Of a stretch of DNA of 64,000 nt, positions 31,926-41,946 are shown piece after piece. The stretch is from Lucinisca nassula (lineage: Eukaryota > Mollusca > Bivalvia > Lucinida > Lucinidae), in assembly GCA_963580285.1 (NCBI GenBank), contig CAUZLF010000231.1:1-64000 (forward strand). Reading direction: 5' to 3'. Made by a program: the position numbers and the translations under genes. The notes under the pieces were generated by a model. It was not told where the DNA came from. It ran no database searches and saw only the letters and a list, made by a program, of their open reading frames with translations. Positions within the stretch are counted from its first letter, which is position 1, and the number at the start of each line of letters is the position of its first letter.

Positions 31926-33125
31926 AATAAGCCTTTACACCGGAACCGTCATAGAGTCTGAGGCCTGATCCACCGGCGTGCAATTAAAGAGGGAAGCAAA
32001 GTTGTCAACCGTGATTGGGTTAACTACCATGCATGCAGTATGTCGTATAACATTTATGTTGTACCCAATCTTTTTATATCGAAGAATGATTTTACGAAAT
32101 TGGGTGCTGAAGTCATAGCGGTTATATATTTTTCTGAATTTGTATACTAAGTCACCATAAAATTCGGGTTCCGATAGACCTTGCTGCAGGAGAGATTTAA
32201 GTCCAATATTGAATTTTGAAATCAAATCAGAATGAGGTCTATAAATTTTGAAAAGGCTTTGCGTAGTTTATGGTACCGATAACCCTGATTAAGAAGTTTA
32301 CCCGTTAACAATTTATTACGAGCGTTGAAGTCAGTTACATGACTACACACTCTGGCAAATCGAATTAATAGCGAAATATAAACACCATAGGATGGCGCAC
32401 GAGGAACATCACCATCCAATAAAGGAAAACTTACAATCTCAAAATCAAAATCATCGCGTTTATCATAAATTTTGCAAGAAACAACGCCATCTATAATAGG
32501 TAGATTTAAAGTCAAAAACGGTGCCTCGGTATCAGAAGAATTTACTTCACTTAACTGAGTTCTGGGGGGGGGGGTAAATTTGACTGATCAAACCATCGTA
32601 ATAGGTATTATCAATATTTAATAAATCATCCAAATATCTAGAAGTGGAGCTAAAAGCTTCAATAATTTCAGATTGGTTTTCAGCAGAAAGGGACATGATG
32701 AAGTCTCTCTCATAACAAAACCGAAACAGATTAACCACAAGGGGTGCGCAATTAGTATCCATCGGAATACCCACACCATGTCTAAATAACTTAGTACCAA
32801 ATCTTATGTAAATATTGTCAAGTAGAAAGGTGAGAGCGCTTCACACACTTTCTGAAGTGTGTGAAGCTTCAAAAAGTGCCGACGTGAAGCTTCAGAAAGA
32901 TTGCCGAAGTTTGTTCTGGTTTTCGTCAATGCCAACCGCGAACTTAGCCTTAATATGGTATCAATGTTTATCAAAAATAGATTTCTCATCGGTAGAGGTA
33001 TGTTCATATGTATTCGCGCTAATAAGTTCCTGTTTTAATGTAGGCACATAAGGTGGCCGTCTGACAAAAACAACATGGTAAGCAGTTTTATCGGCTAAGG
33101 CCATTACAAAACTTCTCATGAAATG
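31926..33125 (-). pseudogene. RT retroelement copy, longest RT remnant
   Basis: Reading leftward from about 33125, family blocks appear in three frames: ADKTAYHVVFVRR, TSTDEKSIF, QKVCEALSPF, then GIPMDTNCAP (motif B), RYLDDLLNIDN (catalytic YLDD), SCKIYDKRDDFDFEIV, SYGVYIS, YRYHKLRKAFSKF, SEPEFYGDLVYKFRKI, MVVNPITVDNFASLFNC and a stop near 31935. At least three frameshifts break it. The short loop and motif style suggest a Penelope-like RT, but I cannot place it firmly and see no GIY-YIG domain. Confidence 0.7.
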
Positions 33126-33695
33126 TCTGAGTCTCTTACTTCAAGTGCCGAAGGGACAGTTTATGTTAAGGAGGAAGAAGATAAGATTCTTTGAATAAAA
33201 CGAAATTATTTTGTCATTTATAAAATAAATAAATAAATAAATAAACTTCCACTCAATTGAATAATTAGACTCAACATGTTCTCGTTTACACCAGCGTATA
33301 GAAAATCCTGCAAAGCAAAACTGCGTATTCGTAACGAAAGCTTTTAGGACGATTCTAAGAGCTAGCTTTATTGGTTGTTTTCCTGAAAACTTAAACTACA
33401 TTAGCAGTGTCGCGTTACTACTTTGCGTTAATATGTTTGGATAGATTATGGGATGTGTTGTGTATAATTTTAATTTTTATGTCTTGTCTATATCTGTCTA
33501 CATGCCAAAAGTTATCAAAATGTTCCACTTCCACGCTTTTAAAATAAGACATCTGGCTTAGTGCAATTCTGTTCGGCAGGTAATCGGATTTTAAGCAAAT
33601 ATATGAGTCTTACACTCATGACGTTTATGTGTGACACTCTCCTTTTATGAAACGATCACTCCTGTAAGATCCTATACATTTTCACTTTTTTTCAG
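33126..33695. other. Intron sequence before exon 2
   Basis: Short (AAAT)n at about 33220-33245, otherwise no repeat or coding signal. It ends with the polypyrimidine tract and AG used for exon 2. Confidence 0.4.
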
Positions 33696-33866
33696 AAGCT
33701 GTTTGTCAAGACAGTTATGCACTTGTCCCGGGCCTTAAGCTATGTTTGAAATTATTTAGAGTCCAGAAAAACTATTCTGAAGCTGGTGAGATCTGTGCAA
33801 ATGAAGGTGGGGAAATGCTACAGATTAGGTCACTTGAAGAAGAAAACGCTATCAGGCGACATTTGC
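33696..33866 (+). CDS. Exon 2 of PAN-CTLD gene (N-terminal half of C-type lectin-like domain)
   Basis: Preceded by cactttttttcag and followed by the donor gtaagt. Encodes residues 103-160 of the spliced protein: VCQDSY (C106), KLCLKLF (C119), NYSEAGEICANEGGEML (C136), RSLEEENAIRRHL. This is the typical start of a long-form C-type lectin-like domain, with the C106-C119 pair and the first cysteine of the C136-C231 bond. Both boundaries are phase 1. Confidence 0.8.
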
Positions 33867-33879
33867 GTAAGTGTTTGCT

Positions 33880-33965
33880 ACAATAGGCCAATCGGCGAGT
33901 GGTTTAAGCGCTCAGATCTGGCGCTAGACCCAGGATTCGAGCCTAGATCATCGCGGTGACAGAAA
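33880..33965 (+). repeat. tRNA-like SINE head
   Basis: Leu/Ser-like layout with A-box gagtggtttaagcgctcaga and degraded B-box GGATTCGAGCC just inside intron 2. No recognised SINE body follows, so it may be a truncated SINE of another family. Confidence 0.5.
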
Positions 33966-34079
33966 AACAAAACAAAACGGCACAGGAGTGACCCCGGTAT
34001 CGGGGTATGAAAACCGATACATAACCTTGATACGTACAGATGTCAATATTCATGTCATTTAGCCGAAACAATGCAGTGT

Positions 34080-34308
34080 TTAAACGATTCAGTACCAGAA
34101 ACCCCTAAAGGGGTACCTTGGCAAACATAGCAGGCCCAGATCAGACGCCGCAGAACTCAGCTTCTGATCAGGGCCTCCAAAGTTTGCTAAAAGTTCCGTC
34201 ATTTTCCAAATAAATTTTGATGAAAACTCAACCTGACACCCCTTAATTTTAGAAAGGAATTCCGGTATATATAAGGTGGAAGATTCTATTTGGTACAAAA
34301 ATGGTTAA
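34080..34308 (-). mobile_element. T MITE with TTAA on both sides
   Basis: Right terminal repeat tttggtacaaaaatgg, left gattcagtaccagaaacccc. Hairpin arms aggcccagatcagacgccg and cttctgatcagggcct. Confidence 0.75.
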
Positions 34309-34379
34309 ACATAACCACTAGAAACTGACCTAACAGAAAGATACACAACCACGCCCAGGTAAAAAAATCTAAACAGACC

Positions 34380-35240
34380 GTTCCTAGGCGGTTCTTATAT
34401 TGTGGTTTATAATTGTGTAAGTGTGTATTTATTTTTATTTTGGATAGCCTATCGGCCATTTGGTGGGAATGTTACTGTCGTTTTGGCTTTCCGCCTGCGA
34501 CGTCTTCATTATTGATTATTGTTTAATGTTTATGCATTCTTTCAGTGCTGTATTGGATGGGAGTTATGAGGTTATTGGTTATTGTATATATTCCTGATCA
34601 TTCCCAAATTTTATTTTATTTTAATTTTATTTATTTTCTCGGAAATATTGCACTAATGAATTAGAAGTGGAGGCAATGATCAGGAATCGATACAATTAAC
34701 TCACAGCTCCCATCAGAGACACCAAAGAGAAAGAAACACAAACACAAAACAACAGACCCAAATGGAAACATCAATAGCGGAAGCCAAAAGGAGTTATTTT
34801 CCCACAAAATGGCCAATAGGCTATCCAAAATAAAATAATATAAGCGACACAAACACCCAATGACAAGCCAAAACAAAAATAAACCGCGACAGAAGAACCG
34901 CCTTGGAACGGTCAGCGGAAACGAATTCCACTGTGGGGAGGGAGGGGGGCCTTAAATCGATTTTACCTGGCCACAATCCTTGCCCTTACTTCCGTCGCGA
35001 TTTAGACAAATAATTTGGTCAGTCCGCATGAAGGCCTCCTACCTCATCAGTGCAACATCTCCGTGAACACAAATAATCAAACAACCACAGAGATGAAACA
35101 ACGGTGAGGACTCGACAGCAAGAAACCACTGAAATGCTAAAGCAAAAGAAAACCAACAGTTAGACTACAATGGGCCCGACCAGAGACAGAGCTTCAGGAA
35201 CCAACCATCATTACATTGAATTAGTTCTCTCTGATTCTCA
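34380..35240. repeat. Two RT retroelement 3' modules, head to head
   Basis: A plus-oriented outer part at 34380-34615 (cggccatttggtgggaatgt, ttccgcctgcgacgtcttca) abuts a minus-oriented module at 34616-35240 (agaagtggaggcaatgatca, poly-G near 34932, gattttacctggccacaatc, agaaaccactgaaatgctaa). The pair forms a long imperfect inverted repeat inside intron 2. Confidence 0.7.
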
Positions 35241-35385
35241 ATAAGAAACCCACTATGCGGACTGTACGAATTATTTTTCTTTACTACAATGGAGCAACAG
35301 AGCCAAAAATGAGAAGTTTGACCAGCTGAAACCTTTTAAGCCCCCGTGTAAATAAAAAAAAAACACTTTTTATAACGTTGAAAAG

Positions 35386-36250
35386 TAGAAGTAAAACAAA
35401 GATCAGGAAACGATACAATTAACTTACTCCATCCATCAAAGACACCAAAGGGAAAGAAATACAAACATTAAGCGACCAGACCGTAATGGAAACCTAAACA
35501 AAGGAAGGCCATAAAGACGGTTACTTTCCCACAAAATGGCCATATGGCCATCCAAAATTAAAAGACACAAGTGATACACAGAGTAAGTAACAAACAACAA
35601 CATAAATAAATCGCCAGAGAAGAACCGCCTTGTAACGGTCAGTGGAAAGATTACCACTGGGGGGGGGGGGGGGGGGCTTAAATCGATTTTACGTGGCCAC
35701 AATCCTCGCCCTAACTATCGTCGCGATTTAGACAAATAATTTGTTCAGTCCGCATGAAGGCCTCCTAACTCATCAGTGCAACATCTCCGTGAACACAAAT
35801 AAAGAACCACAGAGGTGAGACAACGGCGAGGACTCGACAGCAAGAAACCACTGAAATGCTGGAGCAAAAGAAAACCAATAGTTAGACTCCGATGGGCCCG
35901 ACCAGAGACAGAGCATCAGGCACCAACCAACATTACCTTGAATTAGATCTCTCTAATTCTCAATAAGCCTTTTCGTTGGAACCGTCATAGAATCTGAAGC
36001 CTGATCCACCGGCGTGCAATTAAAGAGGGAAGCAAAGTTGCCAACCGTTATTTGGTTAACTACCATGCATGCAGTCTGTCGTATAATATCCATGTTGTAC
36101 CCAATCTTTTTATATCGAACAATGATTTTACGAAATTGGGTGCTAAAGTCATTGCGGTTATATATTTTTCTGAATTTTATACTAAGACACCATAAAATTC
36201 GGGTTCCGATAGACCTTGTTGCAGAAAAGTCCAATATTGAATTTTGAAAT
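35386..36250 (-). pseudogene. RT retroelement copy, module plus last third of RT
   Basis: Module at 35386-35940 with a poly-G run at about 35660-35676. RT C-terminal part at 35941-36250 (KFRKIYNRNDFSTQFRKII, KIGYNMDIIRQTACMVVN, FASLFNCTPVDQASDSM). 5'-truncated at about 36250, as expected for target-primed insertion. Confidence 0.75.
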
Positions 36251-36329
36251 TAAATCAGAAAGGCGGTTTTCTGTTTTGGGTTTATTAAAGTAAGAGATTT
36301 TTTTGTTGTCATTTGGCCCTTTTTTGAAT

Positions 36330-36535
36330 GAATGAACACCTCTCTAAACATCACTTGTACGAATGTACTATGTCGCATACTATGTCGTTTGGCATTCCGC
36401 CTGTGGCGTTTGCATTATTGTGAAGCAATTTTAAGTTCGTGCGTCTTTCCTTTTGATGTCTTGGATGAGATGCGCGAGGTAATTACATCAATTCCTATCC
36501 ATTGTCTACACTTCTTTTATTATATCGATTAATAA
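36330..36535 (+). repeat. RT retroelement 3' module, outer part
   Basis: Plus-oriented fragment (cgttttggc-like, ttccgcctgtggcgtttgca, cttttgatgtcttggatgag, attacatcaattcctatcc). It ends just before exon 3. Confidence 0.6.
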
Positions 36536-36570
36536 CCTTAAAAACTCGAACATGTTGTTCTCGTTTACAG

Positions 36571-36803
36571 GTGAAATGAACCTGACATATAATCCAACAA
36601 TTGGTGGACAACGATATAATGGGACAAGTCCATACTTTTATTCGGATGGCAGTCGAATGACATACTACGCTTCAGGTAACTGGTTCATTGAGGACTCAGA
36701 AGATTTTCACTGTTTGAGACTACGATATCTGTATGATTATACAGTTGGTGTGAGAAGATGCTTTCAAAGGAAAACTTTCCTTTGTCAGATTCGTTTGGAT
36801 TAG
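36571..36803 (+). CDS. Exon 3 of PAN-CTLD gene (C-terminal half of CTLD and stop)
   Basis: Acceptor ctcgtttacag at 36570. In phase with exon 2 it encodes residues 160-236: NLTYNPTIGG, PYFYSDGSRMTYYASGNWF, DSEDFHCLRLRY (C207), RRCFQRKTFLCQI (C223, C231) and a TAG stop. C207-C223 and C136-C231 are the two conserved CTLD disulfides. The WIGL and EPN/QPD/WND sugar-binding motifs are absent, so calcium-dependent sugar binding is doubtful. Two more N-glycosylation sequons (NLT, NGT). Confidence 0.8.
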
Positions 36804-37495
36804 GATAATTGAGTCCTCCGTGAAATCACGTAACCATTAAGACACATCAAAATCAGACCAACCAAAATAGCCTATCAGGTAACGATTAAAGTTGTGGCTT
36901 TGACAAACAGTAATATCGGTGAACATTTCCACAGCGAAATGCTATTTTCATTCACAAACACTGTTGTTGTCTGAGGAATTACGCAAATTCGTGGTTATAG
37001 CCTTCTGACAGAGGAGTCAATTGCAGTGGAAGTATGCGCCCATATGACTTTTGTGCAGGCACACAACGCTGACTCAGTGTTTGAGCAATTTAAATGGATG
37101 AAATTTCCCCCGAGAGACGTTAGAAAGTCCTGCGATTAAATTTTTCAGGATCTAGCTCCAGATTACAACAGATATACTGCAGATATGCATAGAAGAAATT
37201 TAAAATCACCCTCCGAAAATCTACATTATATAACATGACCAAACCTTGACATTTCAGAAATTATCTTTCCTACACTGGATCCATATTTTTAAATTCCATT
37301 CGAGAAAATGTCAAACAATATTTTAGCAGCAGTTTTTAGAAAGGCTTAATAGACAATTGTAAACTTATTTCATGAAGTTCATACTTAATCTGTATGATTG
37401 ATTGTTTATAATTTTATAAATATTTATATATGAAAGAGGATACCTCAGCGTGGATTGGATTATTCTTACTGAGTTTCCTCTTTAAATAAAGTAGT
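36804..37495 (+). promoter_or_regulatory. 3' UTR with candidate poly(A) signal
   Basis: No repeat family is recognised here. A canonical AATAAA lies at 37485-37490, about 680 bases after the stop, followed by a T-rich stretch. It is the first AATAAA after the stop that I found. Confidence 0.5.
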
Positions 37496-37599
37496 TATTG
37501 TACTTAAGTCTATTATTGTTATTATTATTATTGTAGTTCGCTATACGGGTGTTTTAGGGGCCAGAAATGACCTTTGCGACTTTCGAAAAGTTTTATCAG

Positions 37600-37800
37600 T
37601 CATCAAGTTAATAAATATGTGTGATGTTTACCTCTATTAACCCAATTTTATAAAGAGAAAACATGGATTTTCAGGGGTATACATTATTTTTGCCCAACGA
37701 GGCGGTTCTAACGAGAATAAACAGCCATATCCACTCGTTAGAACAGCCTCAAAGAGATGGTTGGAACGAGAATCCACAATGTTTGGGTAATAAGTAACAT
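37600..37800. repeat. P MITE copy
   Basis: Reordered arms: cgaggcggttctaacgaga at about 37699, then cactcgttagaacagcctca and gatggttggaacgagaatcc. The inner palindrome is at 37650-37670. Confidence 0.6.
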
Positions 37801-38087
37801 ACACAAGAAACCAAAACGAAATCAGATCAAAGTACTGAAAATACTGAGGGGAGTTGATTTTTGAGATTATACAGTGTCAGTAGTTGATCAAGCAGTTCTC
37901 CAGATATTATGTTGACAAGGTCCCACTGTCGGAACAAGGAGTTATACCAAATTCGTCGAAGAAAAAAAGAAGAAAGATAAACGTGTCTGCTCAGTTTTCA
38001 TGGCAATATCATATTTCACAATTAGCCCCGTACATGCTGTGCTTTCCCATCTGCTAAAAATTGCAACAGTCAAGTTCTCCCAGCGGG
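37801..38087. other. No recognisable feature
   Basis: Spacer; no coding or repeat match. Confidence 0.35.
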
Positions 38088-38310
38088 CATATGAGTCTAA
38101 GCAACGTCGCATCAACGTCGATGACGTTTCATTGACGTTATTACGATGATATGTACATTCCCAGTGTAAAGTCTTATGTAAACTTATAGAAAACAATGTC
38201 GGTCATACTTCAATGAACGCATCGAGTAGCATGCTTTTCAGTGACGTCAACTGACGTCATTCTAAACCATTGTCCTCTGCGGGCGTTGGTGACGTCAACG
38301 CTGTTCCGCT
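38088..38310. repeat. GACGT-rich dispersed repeat
   Basis: Starts cccagcgggcatatgag and carries repeated gcgtc/aacgtc/tgacgt words, ending gcgggcgttggtgacgtcaa. Related text is at 50570-50640 and at the right edge of the window (63953-64000). Confidence 0.55.
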
Positions 38311-38404
38311 CTTACAGTGTAAATGTTCTTCAGCTTTAAAAGTTTGCCCATTAGGCATTTTTTCGCTCAGTGATAAGGAGAAAAGAATTTAAATATAGAA
38401 AATA

Positions 38405-38535
38405 AACTTAGTTTTCTGCGTTTCATGAAAGTATGAACCGCAGCGGGTCGCTAGTAAAGTTTACAGGAACCCCTTCGAGGTACATTTACTTTATACGCGA
38501 CCCACTGCGTTCATATTAACATGAATAGCAAAATG
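38405..38535. repeat. Hairpin MITE
   Basis: Inverted arms tatgaaccgcagcgggtcg and cgacccactgcgttcata around aaagttta/taaactt-like inner arms, loop aaccccttcgaggt. It abuts the target site of the Gypsy element. Confidence 0.65.
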
Positions 38536-38552
38536 GTTGCTTTATTGGTCAC

Positions 38553-38713
38553 TGTTATGTCGCTTGGTTAATTAACGAATTTCATGATTTGAAGTTTAAT
38601 CAGCCATTACGTTACAACAGTCCTAAAAGAATGACGTTAGCAACGTTACTACGGAAATGACGTTATCTATTGTTAGAGTAGAACAGAATAGAATATTAAT
38701 ACAGTCTATCACA
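38553..38713 (-). repeat. Gypsy 3' LTR
   Basis: About 160 bp, minus-strand TGTGATAGACTG to GCGACATAACA. It differs from the other LTR at only about three or four positions, so the insertion is fairly recent relative to the rest of the window. Confidence 0.93.
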
Positions 38714-38795
38714 TTTCTCCCATGTTTCAAAAGATTAATAAAAATCAAACATGAGTTCCTTTAAGAGCAATGAAAACATTCATAAGAAAGAAGAT

Positions 38796-38841
38796 GGGTC
38801 ATACTACGTAGTTTCGGCTAATAAAGCCTCATCAGTGACCC
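38796..38841 (-). ncRNA. Hammerhead ribozyme HHR-5 (intact)
   Basis: Minus strand: stem I GGGTCA/TGACCC (six perfect pairs), CTGATGA, stem II GGCT-TTATT-AGCC (perfect), GAAA, stem III ACTACGTAGT (perfect, two-base loop), cleavage triplet GTA. Predicted cleavage between plus positions 38802 and 38801. Every core nucleotide is present. Confidence 0.92.
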
Positions 38842-39178
38842 TGTAATGATCCGGCAAAGAAAGCCAGAGGAAACATACTGCAATTTTGCGAATTTCGAAT
38901 AGGCAGTCGATTCAAAGACTGATATAAATCAAAATGGGGTCAAAATAATAAAAAATCTGTCTAGAATACGAGTCTAAACCAATAATGCATTTCCGATTTC
39001 TCAGAATATTCACGCTGATCTCAAAGGACCAAAAGTAAAATATAAACTGCACCATGGTTGATGTACGGGGAGACGTTTTACGGCCGCCACACGGCACAAC
39101 ACCAGCTGCAGTGAAGGCAAATAAAAATCAAAAATGAGTTCCTTTAAGAGCAATGAAAACATTCATAAGAAAGAAGAT

Positions 39179-39224
39179 GGGTCATACTACGTAGTTTCGG
39201 CTAATAAAGCCTCATCAGTGACCC
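39179..39224 (-). ncRNA. Hammerhead ribozyme HHR-6 (intact)
   Basis: Identical to HHR-5. Predicted cleavage between plus positions 39185 and 39184. Cleavage at both sites would release a 383 nt RNA from 39184 down to 38802. Confidence 0.92.
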
Positions 39225-39339
39225 TGTAAGTTTCTAATAAGGAAAATATAGCAAATGTTATTTTGTTGATAATAACTTGTTTGCTGGCAAACTGTCTAAT
39301 TTAACTGCTATGTTTTTTTTTTTCTAACATTTTTAACAA

Positions 39340-40072
39340 TCTAAGTCCATTTTATCTCCTTTTGAAATCTAAAATATAGTCCTTGAATTTAGATGGTAAT
39401 CTCCGTGTATGTCGTGGTAATTCTCTCCTGTAAGGCTCCTCTCCGTGAGGTGGTTCTTGTCTCGATTCTGTACCTTGCAGTTGGTTTTCGTCCTCGTGTA
39501 TCACCTCCTCCTGTCTTTGTTCATTTCTCTCCCCATTAACATTTTTGTCTGTCTTGTTGAGGCTGTCTGGTTTACTGCGTTCGGGTGAGCGCAGCAATAT
39601 TTCTCTCCAGTGTTCTCGTGGTTCTTGTACTAGTTTAAACTTTGACGCATCTCTGCGTGTGATGCGTCCATCTGAATTCCTTCTTGCTTCTATGGTGGAG
39701 CCATGTATTTCAGTAATTTCGTAATGCTACTTTTCGTGTGCTGTGGACCATTTGTTTACCTTTTTCTTCTTCAGAAGAACTTTGTCCCCTAGCCTGAAAT
39801 GGTGTTTTTTGACTTGTGGGTGTCTATGCTGGCTAGCCCATTTCCTTTTGTACTCTTTGTCGCGATTTGTAATTGCTTGGTCCATTTTCTGGTAATTTCT
39901 GTCATTGCGAAGAACTTCATAGTCTAATTTTGTTCTCACATTTCTCTTAATGAGAGCCTCATATGGAGAGTATCCAGTAGCTGGATGCGGCGTTGACCTA
40001 TATCCCATTAGCATATACTGTATCGCAGCGTTGCTTGATGTACCCTCACTATATGCTATCTGTTCAGTCTTA
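39340..40072 (-). pseudogene. Gypsy pol: integrase C-terminal part and tail
   Basis: Minus frames show IAYSEGTSSNAAIQY, LMGYRSTPHPATGYSPYEAL (conserved integrase region after the DDE core), FRLGDKVLLKKKK (the GPY/F-like region) and, after a break near 39726, a charged tail ending LPRHTRRLPSKFKDYIL. The upstream part of integrase is separated by the inserted RT element. Confidence 0.85.
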
Positions 40073-41312
40073 TTTTATGCCTATTTTGATGGTTTGATCA
40101 GTCAGATTTACCCCCTAGAACTTCAGTTAAATAAAGCAAATTCTTCTGATACCGAGGCCCCGTTTTTGGATTTACATCTATCTATTGTAGATGGATTTGT
40201 TTCGTGCAAAATTTATGATAAACGCGATGACTTTGATTTTGGGGTTGTGGGTTTTCCTTTTTTGGATGGTGGTGTTCCTCGTGCGCCGTCCTGTGGCGTT
40301 TGTGTTTCGCGGTTGGTTCGATTTGCTGGAGTGTGTGGTCGTGTGGCTGACTTCAACACTCGTAATAAATTATTAACGGCTAGGCTCCTTGGTCGGGGTT
40401 GTCGGTGCCATAAACTACGCAAAGCCTTTTCAAAATTTTATAGACGCCATTCTGGTTTGGTTTCGGGATTCGATATTGGACTTAAATCTCTTCTGCAACA
40501 AGGTCTATCGGAACCCGAATTTTATGGTGACTTAGTATATAAATTCAGAAAAATATATAACCGCAGTGGCTTCGGCGCCCGGTTTCGTAAAATCATTCTT
40601 CGATATAAAAAGATTGGTTACAACATGGATATTATACGACAGACTGCATGCATGGTAGTTAACCCAATCACGGTTGGCAACTTTGCTTCCCTCTTTAATT
40701 GCACGCCGGTGGGTCAGGCCTCAGATTCTATGACGGCTCCAACGTAAAGGCTTATTGAAAATTAAAGAGATAATGTTGGTTGGTGCCTGATGCTCTGTCT
40801 CTGGTCGGGCTCATCGGAGTCTAACTGTTGGTTTTCTTTTGCTCCAGCATTTCAGTGGTTTCTTGCTGTCGAGTCCTCACCGTTGTCTCACCTCTGTGGT
40901 TCTTTGATTTCTGTGTTCACGGAGATGTTGCACTGATGAGTTAGGAGGCCTTCATGCGGACTGAACAAAAATTTTTTTTCTAAATCGCGACGGAAGTAAG
41001 GGCGAGGATTGTGGCCACGTAAAATCGATTTAAGCCCCCCAATGGAAATCTTCCACTGACCGTTCCAAGGCGGCTCTTCTGTGGCGATTTATTTATGTTG
41101 TTGTTTGTTACTTACTGTGTGTATCACTTGTGTCTTTTAATTTTGGATGGCCATATGGCCATTTTGTGGGAAAGTAACTGTCCATATGGCCTTCCTTTGT
41201 TTAGGTGTCCATTATGGTCTGGTCGCTTAATGTTTGTATTTCTTTCCCTTTGGTGTCTTTTATGGATGGAGTAAGTTAATTGTATCAATTCCTGATCTTT
41301 GTTTTACTTCTA
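40073..41312 (+). mobile_element. RT retroelement inserted in the Gypsy integrase, A-to-G hypermutated
   Basis: 5'-truncated copy on the plus strand: RT from YFDGLISQIYP to the stop at 40747, then the full 3' module to gttttacttctacttt at about 41312. The RT part is the only long uninterrupted frame of this family here. Compared with the copy at 31.9-32.5 kb, patches at 40242-40407, 40454-40472 and 40566-40582 have A replaced by G (for example YRYHK to CRCHK). It disrupts Gypsy integrase between VLNK and TEQIA. Confidence 0.85.
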
Positions 41313-41945
41313 CTTTGTTTAGCACTTTCATGAAGCTTTCTGCTTCTCCGTTCGCACGAGGGTGTTCTGGAGTTACCCTGTGATGTTTAAAACCCATTTC
41401 TTCGGCAAACTGGCTGAAGTCTCTGGAATTAAATGGCGGTCCATTATCACTCTCTAGTCTCCCAGGGATTCCGTGTGTTGCGAAGATTTTCCGCAGCTTG
41501 TCACAAGTGATTCTACACGAAGTTGAATTCGTCTGTTCAACCACTGGAAATCTAGTTCTCTTGTCGATAACTACCAGATTGTAATGCCCATCTGGGTAGG
41601 GTCCTCCGAAGTCAACAGAAACGGTGTGCCAAGCGGTTGCTGGTATTTCTGAAGGTTTTACCGGCTCCTGTTTGTGTTCCGCTGCTGAAACCTGGCACGA
41701 TGAACATCAGGATATGGCGTTTTCTACCATGCCGTTGAGCCTTGGGAACCAGTACTTTGCTCGCAGCATTTGTTTTGTTCTTGTCATGCCGAAATGCCCC
41801 ATGCTATGAGCAGCTGCTATGACGTATTTCTGTAGCTTCTCTGGTATCACTATCTGTCTACAGCGGAGAAGCAACCCCTTTGCTCGGTAAAGCTCATGCC
41901 TCACCAGGAAATATGGCTTAATTTCCGGTCTGTTCTTGTGCCTTT
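41313..41945 (-). pseudogene. Gypsy pol: integrase zinc-binding and catalytic core
   Basis: HSMGHFG with KYWFPRL (HHCC-type N-terminal domain) at 41707-41904, then the core with SVDFGGPYPDG (first Asp), ESDNGPPFNS (second Asp) and NGEAESFMK (Glu), i.e. all three DDE residues kept. A frameshift lies between the two parts near 41705. Confidence 0.85.
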
Positions 41946-41946
41946 C

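Larger units (their letters stand above)
20785..33695 (+). other. Intron 1 of the PAN-CTLD gene
   Basis: A 12.9 kb intron with donor gtgagt and acceptor ttcactttttttcag. It hosts large TIR element B, RT retroelement remnants, a Tc1/mariner-like MITE, two hammerhead repeat arrays, a Merlin transposon and several microsatellites. It is inferred from in-phase exon joining, not from transcripts. Confidence 0.65.
38736..39226 (-). mobile_element. Hammerhead repeat dimer (383 bp period) inside the Gypsy element
   Basis: Two copies of aatgagttcctttaagagca, acattcataagaaagaagat and a perfect ribozyme, starting at 38751 and 39134, so the period is 383 bp. The unique spacer between them carries the family block gacgttttacggccgcca and accagctgcagtgaagg. 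One full monomer plus about a quarter is present, on the same strand as the Gypsy element and between its 3' LTR and the end of pol. Confidence 0.85.

Noticed and set aside
34380..35240. Head-to-head modules as terminal inverted repeats of a new transposon
   Set aside because: The two modules also occur singly elsewhere with the same ends, so two separate insertions are simpler.
40238..40600. Diversity-generating retroelement as the source of adenine mutations
   Set aside because: Changes are A to G only, not A to any base. There is no template/variable repeat pair or accessory gene, and the affected sequence is the RT frame itself.
40930..40965. CTGATGA match followed by a GC-rich palindrome in the RT 3' module
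   Set aside because: No GAAA at the right distance and no stem III or stem I partner. The match to the hammerhead core is by chance.
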